From contig NZ_MQVS01000005.1 of NCBI RefSeq assembly GCF_001907235.1, positions 122,222 through 186,221 of the forward strand: 64,000 bases of DNA, read 5' to 3'. The DNA is from Buchananella hordeovulneris (GTDB lineage Bacteria > Actinomycetota > Actinomycetes > Actinomycetales > Actinomycetaceae). The notes under the pieces are model-generated. The model did no database searches. It was given only the letters and a program-made list of their open reading frames with translations, and was not told where the DNA came from. The translations under genes and the position numbers were made by a program. This document shows, piece by piece, positions 52,599 through 62,378 of the stretch (the stretch's first letter is position 1; each line of letters opens with the position of its first letter).

Positions 52599-52653
52599 AG
52601 CATTACTTTGGCACGATTTGCCGCCCGGTGGGGGAGGTTCGCCAGGCCAATGC

Positions 52654-53976
52654 CTAGCTGTCCGCGAGCAGTCGCCGCACCCCCGCGAGCGGTATTTCCA
52701 CCCAGTCCGGCCGGTTACGAACCTCGTACACCACCTCGTAAAGGGCCTTATCCAACTCGTAGGCTCGCACCAGCTTTTCTGGCAGCGGCGCGGCGAGTTC
52801 TTCTGCCCGATAGCCGGCCAGGAAAGCAGTCCGGGCCGCCTGCCGGAGCTCATCATCCGCCAGGTGGGCCACCGCGGCAGCGTAGTCAAACGACCGCAGC
52901 ATACCCGCCACATCCCGGGCGGGCTGGTCGGGGGCGGTCCGTTCCGCCAGCGGTCGCAGCGGCTCGCCTTCGAAGTCCAACACATACCAGCCGTCGGCGC
53001 CCCACAGGCACTGCCCCAAGTGGTAGTCGCCGTGCAACCGATGGGCGGCGGGCAGGTCTCCCACGTGCGCGACTGCGGCCAGGGCGTCCTTGATGTCACC
53101 CGCCAGCGGTGCAAGCACGCTCGCCACCCCGATGGCCCAATCGGCTTGCGCTTGTAGCTTGGCGACCAAGGCGGCGGGCTGCCCGGGGTCGGCAGTGCCG
53201 AGGTTGTGGAGCACCGCGTGCATCTGGGCCGTGGCGGCCCCGAGTGTGCCCGCCAGTTGTGTGACCTGCTCGCGTTCGCCAGCCGCCAACAGGTTAGTGA
53301 AGTGAGTGAAGCCATCCGTGGCAGCGGGCACGTAGGTGGCCAGCACCCCGCTGTGGACGACGCTACCCGCCTGCCCCAGCAGCGCTCCGGCGGCCGGCAA
53401 ACTCAACCAAGCCACGGGACGCGGCACCCGGTGCCACCCGGCCCGCGCCAGGGCCACCGGCAATGCGACATCCGGGTTCTCGCCGCTGGCCAGCACCCGG
53501 AACAGCTTGAGCACCGCCCCGCCGGTCGCGCTCGGTAGTAACACCGAAGTGTTTGACTGTTCGGCGCCCAGCGCCCGGGCTCCTGCCAGGCCCGCCCGCA
53601 GCTCCGGCAGCGGCGAGCTGCCGTCGGGGGCGGCCAGCACCTGCCCACCCGTCTCGGCGGCCGCCAACCAGGCCGCCAGGAAGTGGGGCTGGGCCGCGCC
53701 ATCCACCAGTACCCCGCCTTGCACCCGGCCGACGACGTCGGCCCCGGGCGGGGCGGCAGGCAGACGCACTAGCGGCACTTGGAGGACCAGGGGACCCTCG
53801 GCGGTGGCGAGGCGCACCAGCGCCAGGCGGACATCGTCGCTGGCCGTCGCGAGCGGCACGCACTGGACAGACTCGATGGTTGCCAGTGGGTCGTCCTTGG
53901 CGGGAAACCAGCGGAGGGTGGGCAGCCACTGGGCGAGCAAGGAAACCAGCTCGGCTGAGTGGAACCAGTCGGTCAT
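52654..53976 (-). CDS. mak: Maltokinase
   Basis: 440 aa, Pep2/Mak type with an aminoglycoside-phosphotransferase-like kinase fold. It phosphorylates maltose to maltose-1-phosphate for GlgE. The catalytic loop is [11 protein letters not shown], and V-L-D-F-E-G-E-P is the metal-binding segment. An N-terminal R-W-F-P-A-K is typical of the family. It overlaps treS by 4 nt. Confidence 0.92.
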   Translation of the reverse strand: MTDWFHSAELVSLLAQWLPTLRWFPAKDDPLATIESVQCVPLATASDDVRLALVRLATAEGPLVLQVPLVRLPAAPPGADVVGRVQGGVLVDGAAQPHFLAAWLAAAETGGQVLAAPDGSSPLPELRAGLAGARALGAEQSNTSVLLPSATGGAVLKLFRVLASGENPDVALPVALARAGWHRVPRPVAWLSLPAAGALLGQAGSVVHSGVLATYVPAATDGFTHFTNLLAAGEREQVTQLAGTLGAATAQMHAVLHNLGTADPGQPAALVAKLQAQADWAIGVASVLAPLAGDIKDALAAVAHVGDLPAAHRLHGDYHLGQCLWGADGWYVLDFEGEPLRPLAERTAPDQPARDVAGMLRSFDYAAAVAHLADDELRQAARTAFLAGYRAEELAAPLPEKLVRAYELDKALYEVVYEVRNRPDWVEIPLAGVRRLLADS

Positions 53977-55667
53977 TGGCCTACCTCCAACCAGTAGTAG
54001 CCGCGCGGGGCCAAGCTCAGGGTGAGGGTGCCGTGATCGCTGATGGACGGGAAATCAGCCCCGCCCAGCACGTCCCGCACGGGACGACCTGCCAACTCTG
54101 GCAACTGCACCGTCCCGCTGTGGGCGCGGTCGGCCAGGTTGGCTACGCACACCAACGTCTCGTCGGCCGTGCGGCGTACGTACGCCAGCAATGCGTCGTT
54201 GTCGCTGTCCACCAGCGCAAAATCGCCTTTCCCGAACGCGGGGTGGGCCTTGCGGACCGCCAAAATGTTGCGAGTGAAGTGCAGCAGGGAATCGCGCTGG
54301 GAGATCTGGGATTCGACGTTGACACTGACGTAGTGGTAATTCAGCGACTGAATAAGGGGCAAGGCCAGGCGGCCCGGGTCCGCGCTCGAAAAGCCGGCGT
54401 TGCGGTCGGGAGTCCATTGCATGGGAGTGCGCACCCCGTCCCGGTCGGGTAACCAAATGTTGTCCCCCATGCCGATCTCGTCGCCGTAGTAGAGGCAGGG
54501 GCTGCCCGGCAGGCTCAGCAGCAGGGCATTGGCCAACTCGATCTCGGCGCGCGAATTGTCCAACAGGGGGGCCAAACGACGGCGAATGCCGATATTGGCG
54601 CGCATGCGCGGATCGGGGGCATACCAGCCGTACATGGCCGCCCGCTCGGCATCGGTGACCATTTCCAGGGTCAGCTCGTCGTGATTGCGCAGGAATGTGC
54701 CCCACTGGCCCGCCGCCGGAATCGGGGGAGTATCGGCCAGAATGTCGCGGATCGCGGCGGCCTTGCCCTCCCGCAGGGCGTAAAAAATGCGGGGCATGAC
54801 TGGGAAGTGGAAGCACATGTGGCATTCGGGCCGTTCGGGAGTGCCGAAGTACTCCACCACCTGGTGCGGCCACTGATTGGCCTCCGCCAGCAGGATCTTG
54901 CCGGGAAACTCGGTATCGAGCATGGCCCGCAGGTCAGCAATGAACTCGTGCGTCCGCGGCAGGTTCTCGCAGTTAGTGCCCTCGGCTTCAAAAAGGTAGG
55001 GGATGGCGTCGAGGCGGAAGCCGTCCACTCCGCGCCGCGCCCAAAAACGCACCACCTCGGCCATGGCTTCGCCCACCGCCGGGTTCTCGAAATTCAAGTC
55101 CGGTTGGTGCGAAAAGAAGCGGTGCCAGAAGTACTGGCCACGCACGTCGTCGTACGTCCAGTTGGACTTCTCCGTATCCACGAAAATTATGCGCGCGTCC
55201 GCGTACGCCGACGGCTCGTCTGCCCACACGTAAAAGTCGCCGTACGGCCCCGTCGGGTCCTGGCGGGAGGCCTGGAACCACGGGTGCGCGGCGGAGGTGT
55301 GGTTCATGACCAGGTCGATGAGGATGCGCATGCCGCGGGCGTGCGCCTCGTCGATCAGGGTCTGCAGCTGGTCGATGGTGCCAAAGTCGGGATTTACGGC
55401 GGTGTAGTCGGCTACGTCGTAGCCGCCGTCGGCCAAGGGGGAAGGGTAGAACGGCGGCAGCCACAAGCAGTCCACGCCGAGCCACTGCAGGTAGTCCAGG
55501 CGCTGGGTGAGCCCAACGATGTCCCCCGAGCCCGAGCCCTGGGAGTCCCCGAACGAGCGGATCAACACCTCGTAGAACACGGCGGTGCGGAACCAATCGG
55601 GATCTGGGCTGAGCCCGGGGCGCTCGCCCATTACCGGCACTCCGGTCGGCAACATTCTGGTGTTCAC
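53973..55667 (-). CDS. treS: Trehalose synthase (maltose alpha-D-glucosyltransferase)
   Basis: 564 aa from GTG. GH13 enzyme that interconverts trehalose and maltose. D-G-F-R-L-D-A-I-P-Y-L carries the nucleophile, L-L-A-E-A-N-Q-W-P the acid, and L-R-N-H-D-E-L-T the transition-state Asp. Y-E-V-L-I-R-S-F at the start is the usual TreS opening. The stop and start codons overlap those of mak and glgE. Confidence 0.95.
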   Translation of the reverse strand: MNTRMLPTGVPVMGERPGLSPDPDWFRTAVFYEVLIRSFGDSQGSGSGDIVGLTQRLDYLQWLGVDCLWLPPFYPSPLADGGYDVADYTAVNPDFGTIDQLQTLIDEAHARGMRILIDLVMNHTSAAHPWFQASRQDPTGPYGDFYVWADEPSAYADARIIFVDTEKSNWTYDDVRGQYFWHRFFSHQPDLNFENPAVGEAMAEVVRFWARRGVDGFRLDAIPYLFEAEGTNCENLPRTHEFIADLRAMLDTEFPGKILLAEANQWPHQVVEYFGTPERPECHMCFHFPVMPRIFYALREGKAAAIRDILADTPPIPAAGQWGTFLRNHDELTLEMVTDAERAAMYGWYAPDPRMRANIGIRRRLAPLLDNSRAEIELANALLLSLPGSPCLYYGDEIGMGDNIWLPDRDGVRTPMQWTPDRNAGFSSADPGRLALPLIQSLNYHYVSVNVESQISQRDSLLHFTRNILAVRKAHPAFGKGDFALVDSDNDALLAYVRRTADETLVCVANLADRAHSGTVQLPELAGRPVRDVLGGADFPSISDHGTLTLSLAPRGYYWLEVGQ

Positions 55668-57721
55668 TGGGCACTGACCTCCAACACGTGCGCCATTTTG
55701 CCGATGGGCAGGTGACCAAAGGGACTGAGTTCCACATACGGGGTGGCATTCCAGGTGTACTCGGCGCCGTCCAGCTCGTCGCGGACCCGCAGGCCGGCGC
55801 TGCCGTCGGCGCCGCCCACCCCGAGAGCCGCCACATTCAAGTACAAAATGCCCGACTGCTGGTGGTGCGGGTCGAGGTTGACCACCACCAACACGGTGTC
55901 CGCGCGCCCGGTGGGCGACAAGTGGGCGGGCACGTGCTTGGAGAAACAGAACAGTGCCTCGTTAGAGGTCGGGTGGATGGTGACCCGGTGCAACTGCCGG
56001 AGCGCTGGATGGTCGGCCCGAATGGCGTTCAGGCGGGCCAGCAACGGGGCAATACCCAAGCCGTCGGCCCGGGAGTAGTCGCGGGGTTTGTACTCGTATT
56101 TTTCGTTATCGATCTGTTCCTGCGCACCCGGGCGGGGCACGTCCTCCAGCAGCTCGTAGCCGTTGTAGATGCCCCACGACGGGGAGGCCGTGGCGGCCAG
56201 CACCGCCCGGGCCGCAAAGATGGGGGCCCCACCGTCCCACATCTGCGGGGTGAGGATGTCATGGGTGGTGGGCCAGAAGTTCGGGCGCAGCAGGTGGGCG
56301 GTCTGCTCGGCGAGTTCCACGAGGTATTGGCCCAATTCGCCCGCCCCGGTGCGCCAAGTGAAGTACGTGTACGACTGGTGGAAGCCCACCGCCCCGAGCG
56401 TGCGCATCATGGCCGGGCGCGTGAACGCCTCCGAGAGGAAGATAACCTCCGGGTGCTGCGCATTTATTTCGGCCAGCAGACGCTGCCAGAAACTCACCGG
56501 CTTGGTGTGGGGATTATCAACCCGGAAGAGGGTGACCCCCAAATCGATCCAGCCGAGCAGCATGTCGCGAATCGCCACGTAGATGCCCTCGGGATCTTTA
56601 TCGAAATTGAGAGGGTAGATGTCCTGATACTTCTTCGGTGGGTTTTCGGCGTAGGCAATCGATCCGTCGGCCCGAATTGTGAACCAATCCGGATGCTCGG
56701 TCACCCACGGGTGGTCTGGGGAACACTGCAGGGCAATGTCCAGGGCTACCTCCAGGCCCAACTGGCGGGCGCGCGCCACGAAGGCCGCGAAGTCTTCCTC
56801 GGTGCCGAGGTCTGGGTGGATAGCCTCGTGCCCTCCCGCGGCGCTGCCAATTCCGTACGGTGAACCGGGGTCGCCGGGTTCCGCGCGCAGGGTGTTGTTG
56901 CGGCCCTTCCGGTTGGTGGTGCCGATGGGGTGAATCGGGGTGAGGTAGACGACGTCGAAGCCCATGCCCGCGATCCGCGGCAGGTCAGCGGCCGCCGTGG
57001 CCAGGGTACCCGACTGCCAGGAGCCGTCGGCGTGCTGGTAGGCACCGATGGAACGAGGGAAGATCTCGTACCAGGCCGAAGCCAGCGCCAGCGGCCGGTG
57101 CACAGCGAGCGGGTAGGTACGCGACGGGGAGACCATGTCCCGCAGCGGGTGAGCAGCCAGCACCCGCCGCACCTGCGGCGACAACCCGGCGGACAGACGC
57201 GCCTGCGGCGGGCGCGCGCCGTCCCGCAGGTGGGCGGCTGCCGTCGTCAAGACCCGCTGGGCCTCGGCAGGCAGGGAGCGGGCTGCCGCCCGTTCCAACA
57301 GCAGCGCCCCTTCGGCCAGCATCAGCTCGACGTCACTGCCCGCATTAATCTTCACCGTGGCGTCGTGGCTCCAAGTGGCGTACGGATCCGACCACCCCTC
57401 CACCCGGAAGCTCCACTGCCCGGGGGCATCGGGCATGAGCCAGGCCTCGTAACGATCCAGCCCGGGGGCGATCTCCACCATCGGGGCCGTAGAGTGCACA
57501 TTGCCCTGCGGGTCAAGCAGCACTGCCGTGGCGGCGAAGGCATCGTGTCCCTCCCGGAAGACGGTGGCACGCACCGGGAAGGCTTCCCCCTGGGTGGCCT
57601 TGGCGGGCCACAGGCCATCCTCGACGACAGGGAAGACCTCCGTCACAGGGATGCGGCCAAGAGGCGCGGGGTGGGACTGATCTGGGCGGGTGGGCGCAGG
57701 TGGCGCGGGCAGGTCACTCAC
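55664..57721 (-). CDS. glgE: Maltose-1-phosphate maltosyltransferase
   Basis: 685 aa from GTG 57721. The frame reaches upstream to 58075 without family sequence. GH13_3 enzyme that extends alpha-1,4-glucan with maltosyl units. F-R-V-D-N-P-H-T-K-P has the nucleophile, F-L-S-E-A-F-T-R-P the acid, and an N-terminal beta-domain is complete. First gene of glgE-treS-mak-glgB, all but glgB coupled by 4-nt overlaps. This is the full route from trehalose to branched glucan. Confidence 0.96.
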   Translation of the reverse strand: MSDLPAPPAPTRPDQSHPAPLGRIPVTEVFPVVEDGLWPAKATQGEAFPVRATVFREGHDAFAATAVLLDPQGNVHSTAPMVEIAPGLDRYEAWLMPDAPGQWSFRVEGWSDPYATWSHDATVKINAGSDVELMLAEGALLLERAAARSLPAEAQRVLTTAAAHLRDGARPPQARLSAGLSPQVRRVLAAHPLRDMVSPSRTYPLAVHRPLALASAWYEIFPRSIGAYQHADGSWQSGTLATAAADLPRIAGMGFDVVYLTPIHPIGTTNRKGRNNTLRAEPGDPGSPYGIGSAAGGHEAIHPDLGTEEDFAAFVARARQLGLEVALDIALQCSPDHPWVTEHPDWFTIRADGSIAYAENPPKKYQDIYPLNFDKDPEGIYVAIRDMLLGWIDLGVTLFRVDNPHTKPVSFWQRLLAEINAQHPEVIFLSEAFTRPAMMRTLGAVGFHQSYTYFTWRTGAGELGQYLVELAEQTAHLLRPNFWPTTHDILTPQMWDGGAPIFAARAVLAATASPSWGIYNGYELLEDVPRPGAQEQIDNEKYEYKPRDYSRADGLGIAPLLARLNAIRADHPALRQLHRVTIHPTSNEALFCFSKHVPAHLSPTGRADTVLVVVNLDPHHQQSGILYLNVAALGVGGADGSAGLRVRDELDGAEYTWNATPYVELSPFGHLPIGKMAHVLEVSAQ

Positions 57722-58101
57722 GTGTCCAATGCTAGGGCCCGGGCGCGGGAGGCGGGCGCGACCGGCACCGCCGAAATTACGCGCAGGGTGGTTGTTCTCG
57801 GTGTAGGCACCGCCGGGTGCGGCGAGGAGTCGGCAAGCCTGCCCGGCGGCTCCACACGAGCCAGCTATCGTGGCCGAGATTGAGGTGAAGTCCGCAGGCG
57901 GCAAGTTCCGTCCCCCTCCTGCGCCCAAGAACAACTTCGGCGGGTTACTACCGCCCAACATGCGCCTGGAATGAGGCAGCAGGCGGCCGCTGCGCGGCAC
58001 TGCCGCAGCCAGCCACAGTGATTTCCAGAGCCGTGCCCGCCCGCGTGGCGAGAGCAAGCACGAGGGGGCGCCCACGGTTGGCGGACAACCCCACCTGCAG
58101 G
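57722..58101. other. Intergenic region upstream of glgE
   Basis: 380 bp between the divergently read glgE start and the end of the lipoprotein gene. A possible 34-codon frame on the plus strand (GTG 57870 to TGA 57972-57974) reads Pro/Lys/Gly-rich and has no clear ribosome-binding site, so it is only a weak candidate. The glgE promoter must lie here but no convincing -10/-35 pair was seen. Confidence 0.5.
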
Positions 58102-58662
58102 CTACGGCTGCGGCTCGGCCTGCTCGTCCCGATAGGTGGCGGGCATAAAGCCAAACGCTTCTTCTGCCTCGACCAGTGCGTCGGTTGGGGTGGTGCCGCG
58201 CACCAGCAGCAGCCGCTCCAGCTCGCCCCAGGAAAAACTCGCGTACGCGAAAGTTTGGGCCTGCCAGTTAACTACCGGCGAGGAGTAGCTGACCTGCAGC
58301 TCAACCACCGCCAGATCGTCCTGCTGCGGGGTGGCAATCGTCCCCACGGACACCACCTGAGCGGTGGCCCCGGTGACCCGCTCGGACTGCTCCTTGCTCT
58401 GATTGTCGTTAAACAATTCAGTGGCTCGCTGCAAAATTTCCTCCCGTGCCTGCGCAGGCACCTCGGCAGGCAGCTGCAGCGCCGAGATGGCGGCCTCCAC
58501 TTCGGCAGCGGTGGGGGCGGTCTCGTCGGCGTAGGCCAGCGAGTAGGCCACCGGAGCCAAAGCAGCGGCCGTCGAACGCGCCTCAGCGGTGTCCGCGCAC
58601 CCACTGGTCACCCCCAGCAAAGCCAGTCCGATAAACGCTGCAAACGACCGTGGCACGCGCAC
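58102..58662 (-). CDS. Small lipoprotein of unknown function
   Basis: 186 aa from GTG 58662, with GGGAGG 8 nt upstream. The signal peptide ends in the lipobox V-T-S-G-C. The mature domain has a helix with L-P-A-E-V-P-A-Q-A-R-E-E-I and a strand region (L-A-V-V-E-L-Q-V-S-Y). Not recognised. It is divergent from the Pup operon, sharing a 211-bp intergenic region. Confidence 0.7.
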   Translation of the reverse strand: MRVPRSFAAFIGLALLGVTSGCADTAEARSTAAALAPVAYSLAYADETAPTAAEVEAAISALQLPAEVPAQAREEILQRATELFNDNQSKEQSERVTGATAQVVSVGTIATPQQDDLAVVELQVSYSSPVVNWQAQTFAYASFSWGELERLLLVRGTTPTDALVEAEEAFGFMPATYRDEQAEPQP

Positions 58663-58788
58663 CGTGAAAACCTCCCGGGAAGAGAAATGAGGAATGCGGG
58701 CCAAATTGTAGTGGCGGTTTAGGAAGCCGCGCAGGGGACCGACCGCGCAGCGGTCGCACAATCAGCGGCAAGCGGGTGGCAAAACCGG

Positions 58789-58817
58789 TTGTCTGGCCTG
58801 CAGTGTGGTCGTAAGCT
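58789..58817 (+). promoter_or_regulatory. Possible promoter of the Pup operon
   Basis: TTGTCT (58789-58794), a 17-nt spacer, then TAAGCT (58812-58817). The -35 matches 4 of 6 and the -10 only 3 of 6 consensus bases. It lies 56 nt before the arc ATG. Confidence 0.35.
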
Positions 58818-58873
58818 CATTGGAACGGTCGTACCAAAGAGGGGCGTGCCAGGCCCTCACCCGGGAGGCATCC

Positions 58874-60532
58874 ATGACACAGGCAGCCCAAGATTCCGCT
58901 ACCACTGCTCCCGCCGCGCCCTCGTGCGCGTCGCGTGCCGCGCTAGGGGCGGGCCTCGATGCCCCGGGTGCAAGCCCGGCGGTGCGTGAACGCTTGCGGG
59001 AACTGGCCGAAGAAGCCGGAACTCTTACCCGCAAGAACCGGCACCTAGCCAACGCCTTGCGAGCCGCCCGCACCGAGATAGTCACCCTGCACGCTGACCT
59101 GGAAGCGCTGCAGCAGCCGCCCCTGGCGCATGGCGTCGTCCTCGCTGTCGACGCCACCGCCCGCACCGCCGACGTCTCGCTGGCGGGGCGCCGACACCGC
59201 GTCGGGATCGGGCCGGGAATAGTCGCCTCGGCCCTAGCGGTGGGCGAAGTCGTGTTGCTCAACGAACACCTCGTGGCCACTGCCAAGGCGTCGCCACCCC
59301 GTCACGGAGATGTGGTCACCGTCAAAGAAACCTACCCGGACGGCACCGTGCTGGTGCTGGCCCGCCACGACGAGGAACAGATTCTCACCCTGGCGGGCCC
59401 CCTGCTCGCCGCCCGCCCGCGCGTCGGCGACGCCCTGGTGGCGGACCTGGCGGCCCGGGTGGCGTTGCGCCCCGTGGTGCGGGCCGAAGTGGAGGAACTG
59501 CTGCTGGAGGAAGCCCCCGACGTGTCCTACACGGACATCGGGGGGCTGGCCGAACAGATCGAGCAGATCCGCGACGCCGTCGAACTGCCGTTCCTGCACC
59601 CCGACCTGTACCGGGAACACGCCCTGACACCGCCGCGCGGGGTGCTGCTCTATGGTCCACCTGGGTGCGGCAAGACCCTCATCGCGAAGGCCGTGGCCGC
59701 CTCCCTGGCCGCTAATGCCGCCCACGATGCCTACTTCCTCAACATCAAGGGCCCGCAGCTGTTGGACAAGTACGTCGGGGAAACGGAGCGACGCATCCGC
59801 GTCATCTTCGCTCGGGCACGGGAAAAGGCCGCCACCGGGGTGCCCGTCGTCGTCTTCTTCGACGAGATGGACTCCCTCTTCCGCACCCGCGGGTCCGGCA
59901 AGTCCTCCGACGTGGAGACCACCGTGGTGCCGCAGCTGCTGGCCGAAATCGATGGGGTCGACGAACTCGACAACGTCGTCATCATCGGGGCCACCAACCG
60001 GGAGGACATGATCGACCCGGCCATCATGCGGCCCGGACGCCTGGACGTGAAGATCCACATCGGCCGCCCGAGCGCCGCCGGGGCGCGCGAGATCCTCTCC
60101 ACCTACCTGACCGCGGATCTGCCGCTGCACCCCGACCTGCTGGCCACCACCGGCTCGCCCGCCGCGGCGGTGGCAGCATTGACGGAGCAGGTGATCCAAC
60201 AGCTCTACACCTGCACCCCGGCCACCGCCCTGGTGGAGTTGACCCGGGCCGATGGCACCACCGAGGTGTTGCATGTGGCGGACCTGGTGTCCGGTGCCAT
60301 GCTGGCCAACATCGTCGACCGCGCCAAGAAAGCCGCCGTCAAAGACCTGGTGCGCACCGGGGTGCGGGGCATCAGCGCCGCCCACCTGGCGGCGGCCGTG
60401 CGGGACGAGGTGGCCGAGAACGAGAGCCTGCACTCCACCGTCCACCCCGACGATTGGGCGCGGGTGTCGGGGCGACGCGGCGCCAGTGTGGTGTCTCTGC
60501 GGATCCTCCACCCCGCCGGGGGCGGGCAATGA
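58874..60532 (+). CDS. arc: Pup-binding AAA ATPase ARC (Mpa family) without proteasome-docking tail
   Basis: 552 aa from ATG 58874, with GGGAGG 5 nt upstream. A coiled coil (about 33-78) binds Pup. Two OB-fold regions follow (about 85-220). The AAA core has Walker A G-P-P-G-C-G-K-T (261-268) and Walker B F-F-D-E (Asp330, Glu331). Proteasome-linked members end in a Q-Y-L-type motif whose Tyr opens the 20S gate. This one ends H-P-A-G-G-G-Q. With no prcBA here, it probably unfolds pupylated proteins without a 20S partner. ATGA overlap with dop. Confidence 0.92.
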   Translation: MTQAAQDSATTAPAAPSCASRAALGAGLDAPGASPAVRERLRELAEEAGTLTRKNRHLANALRAARTEIVTLHADLEALQQPPLAHGVVLAVDATARTADVSLAGRRHRVGIGPGIVASALAVGEVVLLNEHLVATAKASPPRHGDVVTVKETYPDGTVLVLARHDEEQILTLAGPLLAARPRVGDALVADLAARVALRPVVRAEVEELLLEEAPDVSYTDIGGLAEQIEQIRDAVELPFLHPDLYREHALTPPRGVLLYGPPGCGKTLIAKAVAASLAANAAHDAYFLNIKGPQLLDKYVGETERRIRVIFARAREKAATGVPVVVFFDEMDSLFRTRGSGKSSDVETTVVPQLLAEIDGVDELDNVVIIGATNREDMIDPAIMRPGRLDVKIHIGRPSAAGAREILSTYLTADLPLHPDLLATTGSPAAAVAALTEQVIQQLYTCTPATALVELTRADGTTEVLHVADLVSGAMLANIVDRAKKAAVKDLVRTGVRGISAAHLAAAVRDEVAENESLHSTVHPDDWARVSGRRGASVVSLRILHPAGGGQ

Positions 60533-62190
60533 CGGCCGCGCCGCCCACCGTGCTGGGCCTGGAGACCGAGTACGGGATCACGGGGGCAACCAGCGAGGAG
60601 GTCGTGGCGGCCTGCCTGGAGGCCGCGGCGGCAGCAGGCCGCAGCCCAGGGGTTCGCTGGGACTACTCCGGCGAGTTTCCGTTGCGTGACGCCCGCGGTT
60701 TCGACATGGATCCGGCGGCCGCGGACCCCTCAATGCTCACCCACCGGCCCGGGGCCTCCGTGGAAGGCCCGGTGCCCGGCCGGGTACGGACTGCCGCCGT
60801 GGTGCGCCTGACCCGGTTGGAGGAGGAGTGGCAGCGCGGCACGGCTACCTGTCTGCCCGACGGGGGGCGCCTGTACGTCGACCACGGTCACCCCGAGTAC
60901 GCCACCCCGGAGTGCACCAGCCCGGCCCAGGCGGTGCGCGCCGACCGGGCCGGGGAAGCACTGCTGACCGCCGGGGCCGCACGGCTGGGGGAAGCGGGGG
61001 TCGGGGTGCGCTTATTCAAGAACAACGTTGACGGCAAGGGTGCCACCTACGGCTGCCACGAGAACTACTTGGTGGACCGCGCCATCCCGTTTCCCGATCT
61101 GGTCGATGCCTTGGTGCCCTTTCTTGTCACCCGCCAGTTGCTGGTGGGAGCGGGACGCGTCGGCCACGGGGTGATCGCCGACAATGCCCGGCTGCAGATC
61201 AGCCAGCGGGCTGACTATTTCGAGCGGGTCGTCGGGCTTGGCACCACCACCGACCGGCCACTGGTCAACACGCGCGACGAGCCGCACGCCGACCCCCAGC
61301 GGTGGCGGCGCCTGCACCTGATCTGCGGAGACGCCAACTGCTTCGACACCAGTAGTTGGCTCAAGCTCGGCATGACGAACTTGGTGCTGCAGGTGCTGCA
61401 CGACGGGGTGCCCGCCGCGTGGCGGGCCCTGGCGCTGGCCGATCCGGTGGCGGCCGTGCGGGAGGTGTCCCACGATGTTTCCCTCACCACCCGGGTGGCA
61501 CTGGCGGCCGGGGGCGAGGCCGATCCGCTGACGATCTGCCAGACCTACCTGGACCAGGCGCGCGACTTCCTGGACCGCCACGGCCTGCCCGCCCCGGCCC
61601 CCACCAACCCGCTGGAGGTGGACTTGGAGGCCCTGGCGGCGGGCGCGGGCCCGGCCGGGGCCGAGACTGGGGCCCTGCTGGCATTTTGGCAGGCGAGCCT
61701 GGACGCGTTGGCCGCACAACGGGCGGGTGGGCCGCGGGCCACCCACCTGGAGTGGGTGGCCAAACACGACCTGGTAACCGCCTCGGCGCAGCGGCACCCG
61801 GGCGCGCAGGGCGACGTGGTGGCACACGCCGTGGACCTGGCGTGGTCGGAGCTGGGCCGAGGCCTGGCGGGCTTGGTGCCAAGCGGGCGGGCGGCCCGCG
61901 AGCGCTGGCGGCCTGAGACGCTGGCGGCGGCGTTGAGTGAGCCGCCGCCAACCACCCGGGCCTGGCTGCGCGGGCAGTTGTTGACGCGGTTCCCGGGCCA
62001 GGTGGTGGCGGCCGGGTGGCACTCGGTGCTGCTGGAGACGGGAGCGCGGCATCACCGCCGCTTGCCGATAACTGACCCGTTGGCGTGGACGCGGGCGGAG
62101 GTGGAGTCGGTGGTGGCGGCCGCTCCGGACGTGGCCCACGTGCTGGCGGCGCTCACCGATGATGACAACCTAGGAAAGGACAAACCATGA
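60529..62190 (+). CDS. dop: Pup deamidase/depupylase
   Basis: 553 aa. It deamidates the C-terminal Gln of Pup and also removes Pup from substrates. G-L-E-T-E-Y-G-I starts the active site, and L-Y-V-D-H-G-H-P-E-Y-A-T-P-E holds the catalytic Asp (about 118). The long loop after D-Y-S-G-E-F-P-L distinguishes Dop from PafA. N-T-R-D-E-P-H-A-D is shared with PafA. Overlaps arc and pup by 4 nt each. Confidence 0.95.
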   Translation: MTAAPPTVLGLETEYGITGATSEEVVAACLEAAAAAGRSPGVRWDYSGEFPLRDARGFDMDPAAADPSMLTHRPGASVEGPVPGRVRTAAVVRLTRLEEEWQRGTATCLPDGGRLYVDHGHPEYATPECTSPAQAVRADRAGEALLTAGAARLGEAGVGVRLFKNNVDGKGATYGCHENYLVDRAIPFPDLVDALVPFLVTRQLLVGAGRVGHGVIADNARLQISQRADYFERVVGLGTTTDRPLVNTRDEPHADPQRWRRLHLICGDANCFDTSSWLKLGMTNLVLQVLHDGVPAAWRALALADPVAAVREVSHDVSLTTRVALAAGGEADPLTICQTYLDQARDFLDRHGLPAPAPTNPLEVDLEALAAGAGPAGAETGALLAFWQASLDALAAQRAGGPRATHLEWVAKHDLVTASAQRHPGAQGDVVAHAVDLAWSELGRGLAGLVPSGRAARERWRPETLAAALSEPPPTTRAWLRGQLLTRFPGQVVAAGWHSVLLETGARHHRRLPITDPLAWTRAEVESVVAAAPDVAHVLAALTDDDNLGKDKP

Positions 62191-62378
62191 GTCGCTTTGC
62201 GCAGCCGTCGCGTTCGTCGCACGAGGAGACCCCGCCGGAGGACGACGCCCCCACCCCGGGTCCGGCCACGCCGGGAGCCAGCCACGATCTGGCCTCGGTG
62301 TTGGACGTGATCGATGAGGTGTTGGCGGTAGACGCCCAGGAGTTTGTGCAGGGCTTCGTCCAGAAGGGCGGCCAGTGA
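62187..62378 (+). CDS. pup: Prokaryotic ubiquitin-like protein Pup
   Basis: 63 aa, disordered Pro/Glu/Ser-rich N-terminus and a conserved C-terminal half: V-L-D-V-I-D-E-V-L, then F-V-Q-G-F-V-Q-K-G-G-Q. It ends in Gln, so Dop must deamidate it to Glu before PafA can use it. In proteasome-bearing actinobacteria prcB and prcA follow pup; here the pafA start overlaps the pup stop. Confidence 0.97.
   Translation: MSRFAQPSRSSHEETPPEDDAPTPGPATPGASHDLASVLDVIDEVLAVDAQEFVQGFVQKGGQ

Noticed and set aside
52599..53315. N-terminal extension of the glgB frame to 980 aa
   Set aside because: The extra part lies over mak in another frame, has the look of a shadow and lacks family sequence. The ATG at 52598 gives a normal GlgB.
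57870..57974. 34-codon Pro/Lys-rich open frame
   Set aside because: No ribosome-binding site and no recognisable family; left as a remark in the intergenic entry.
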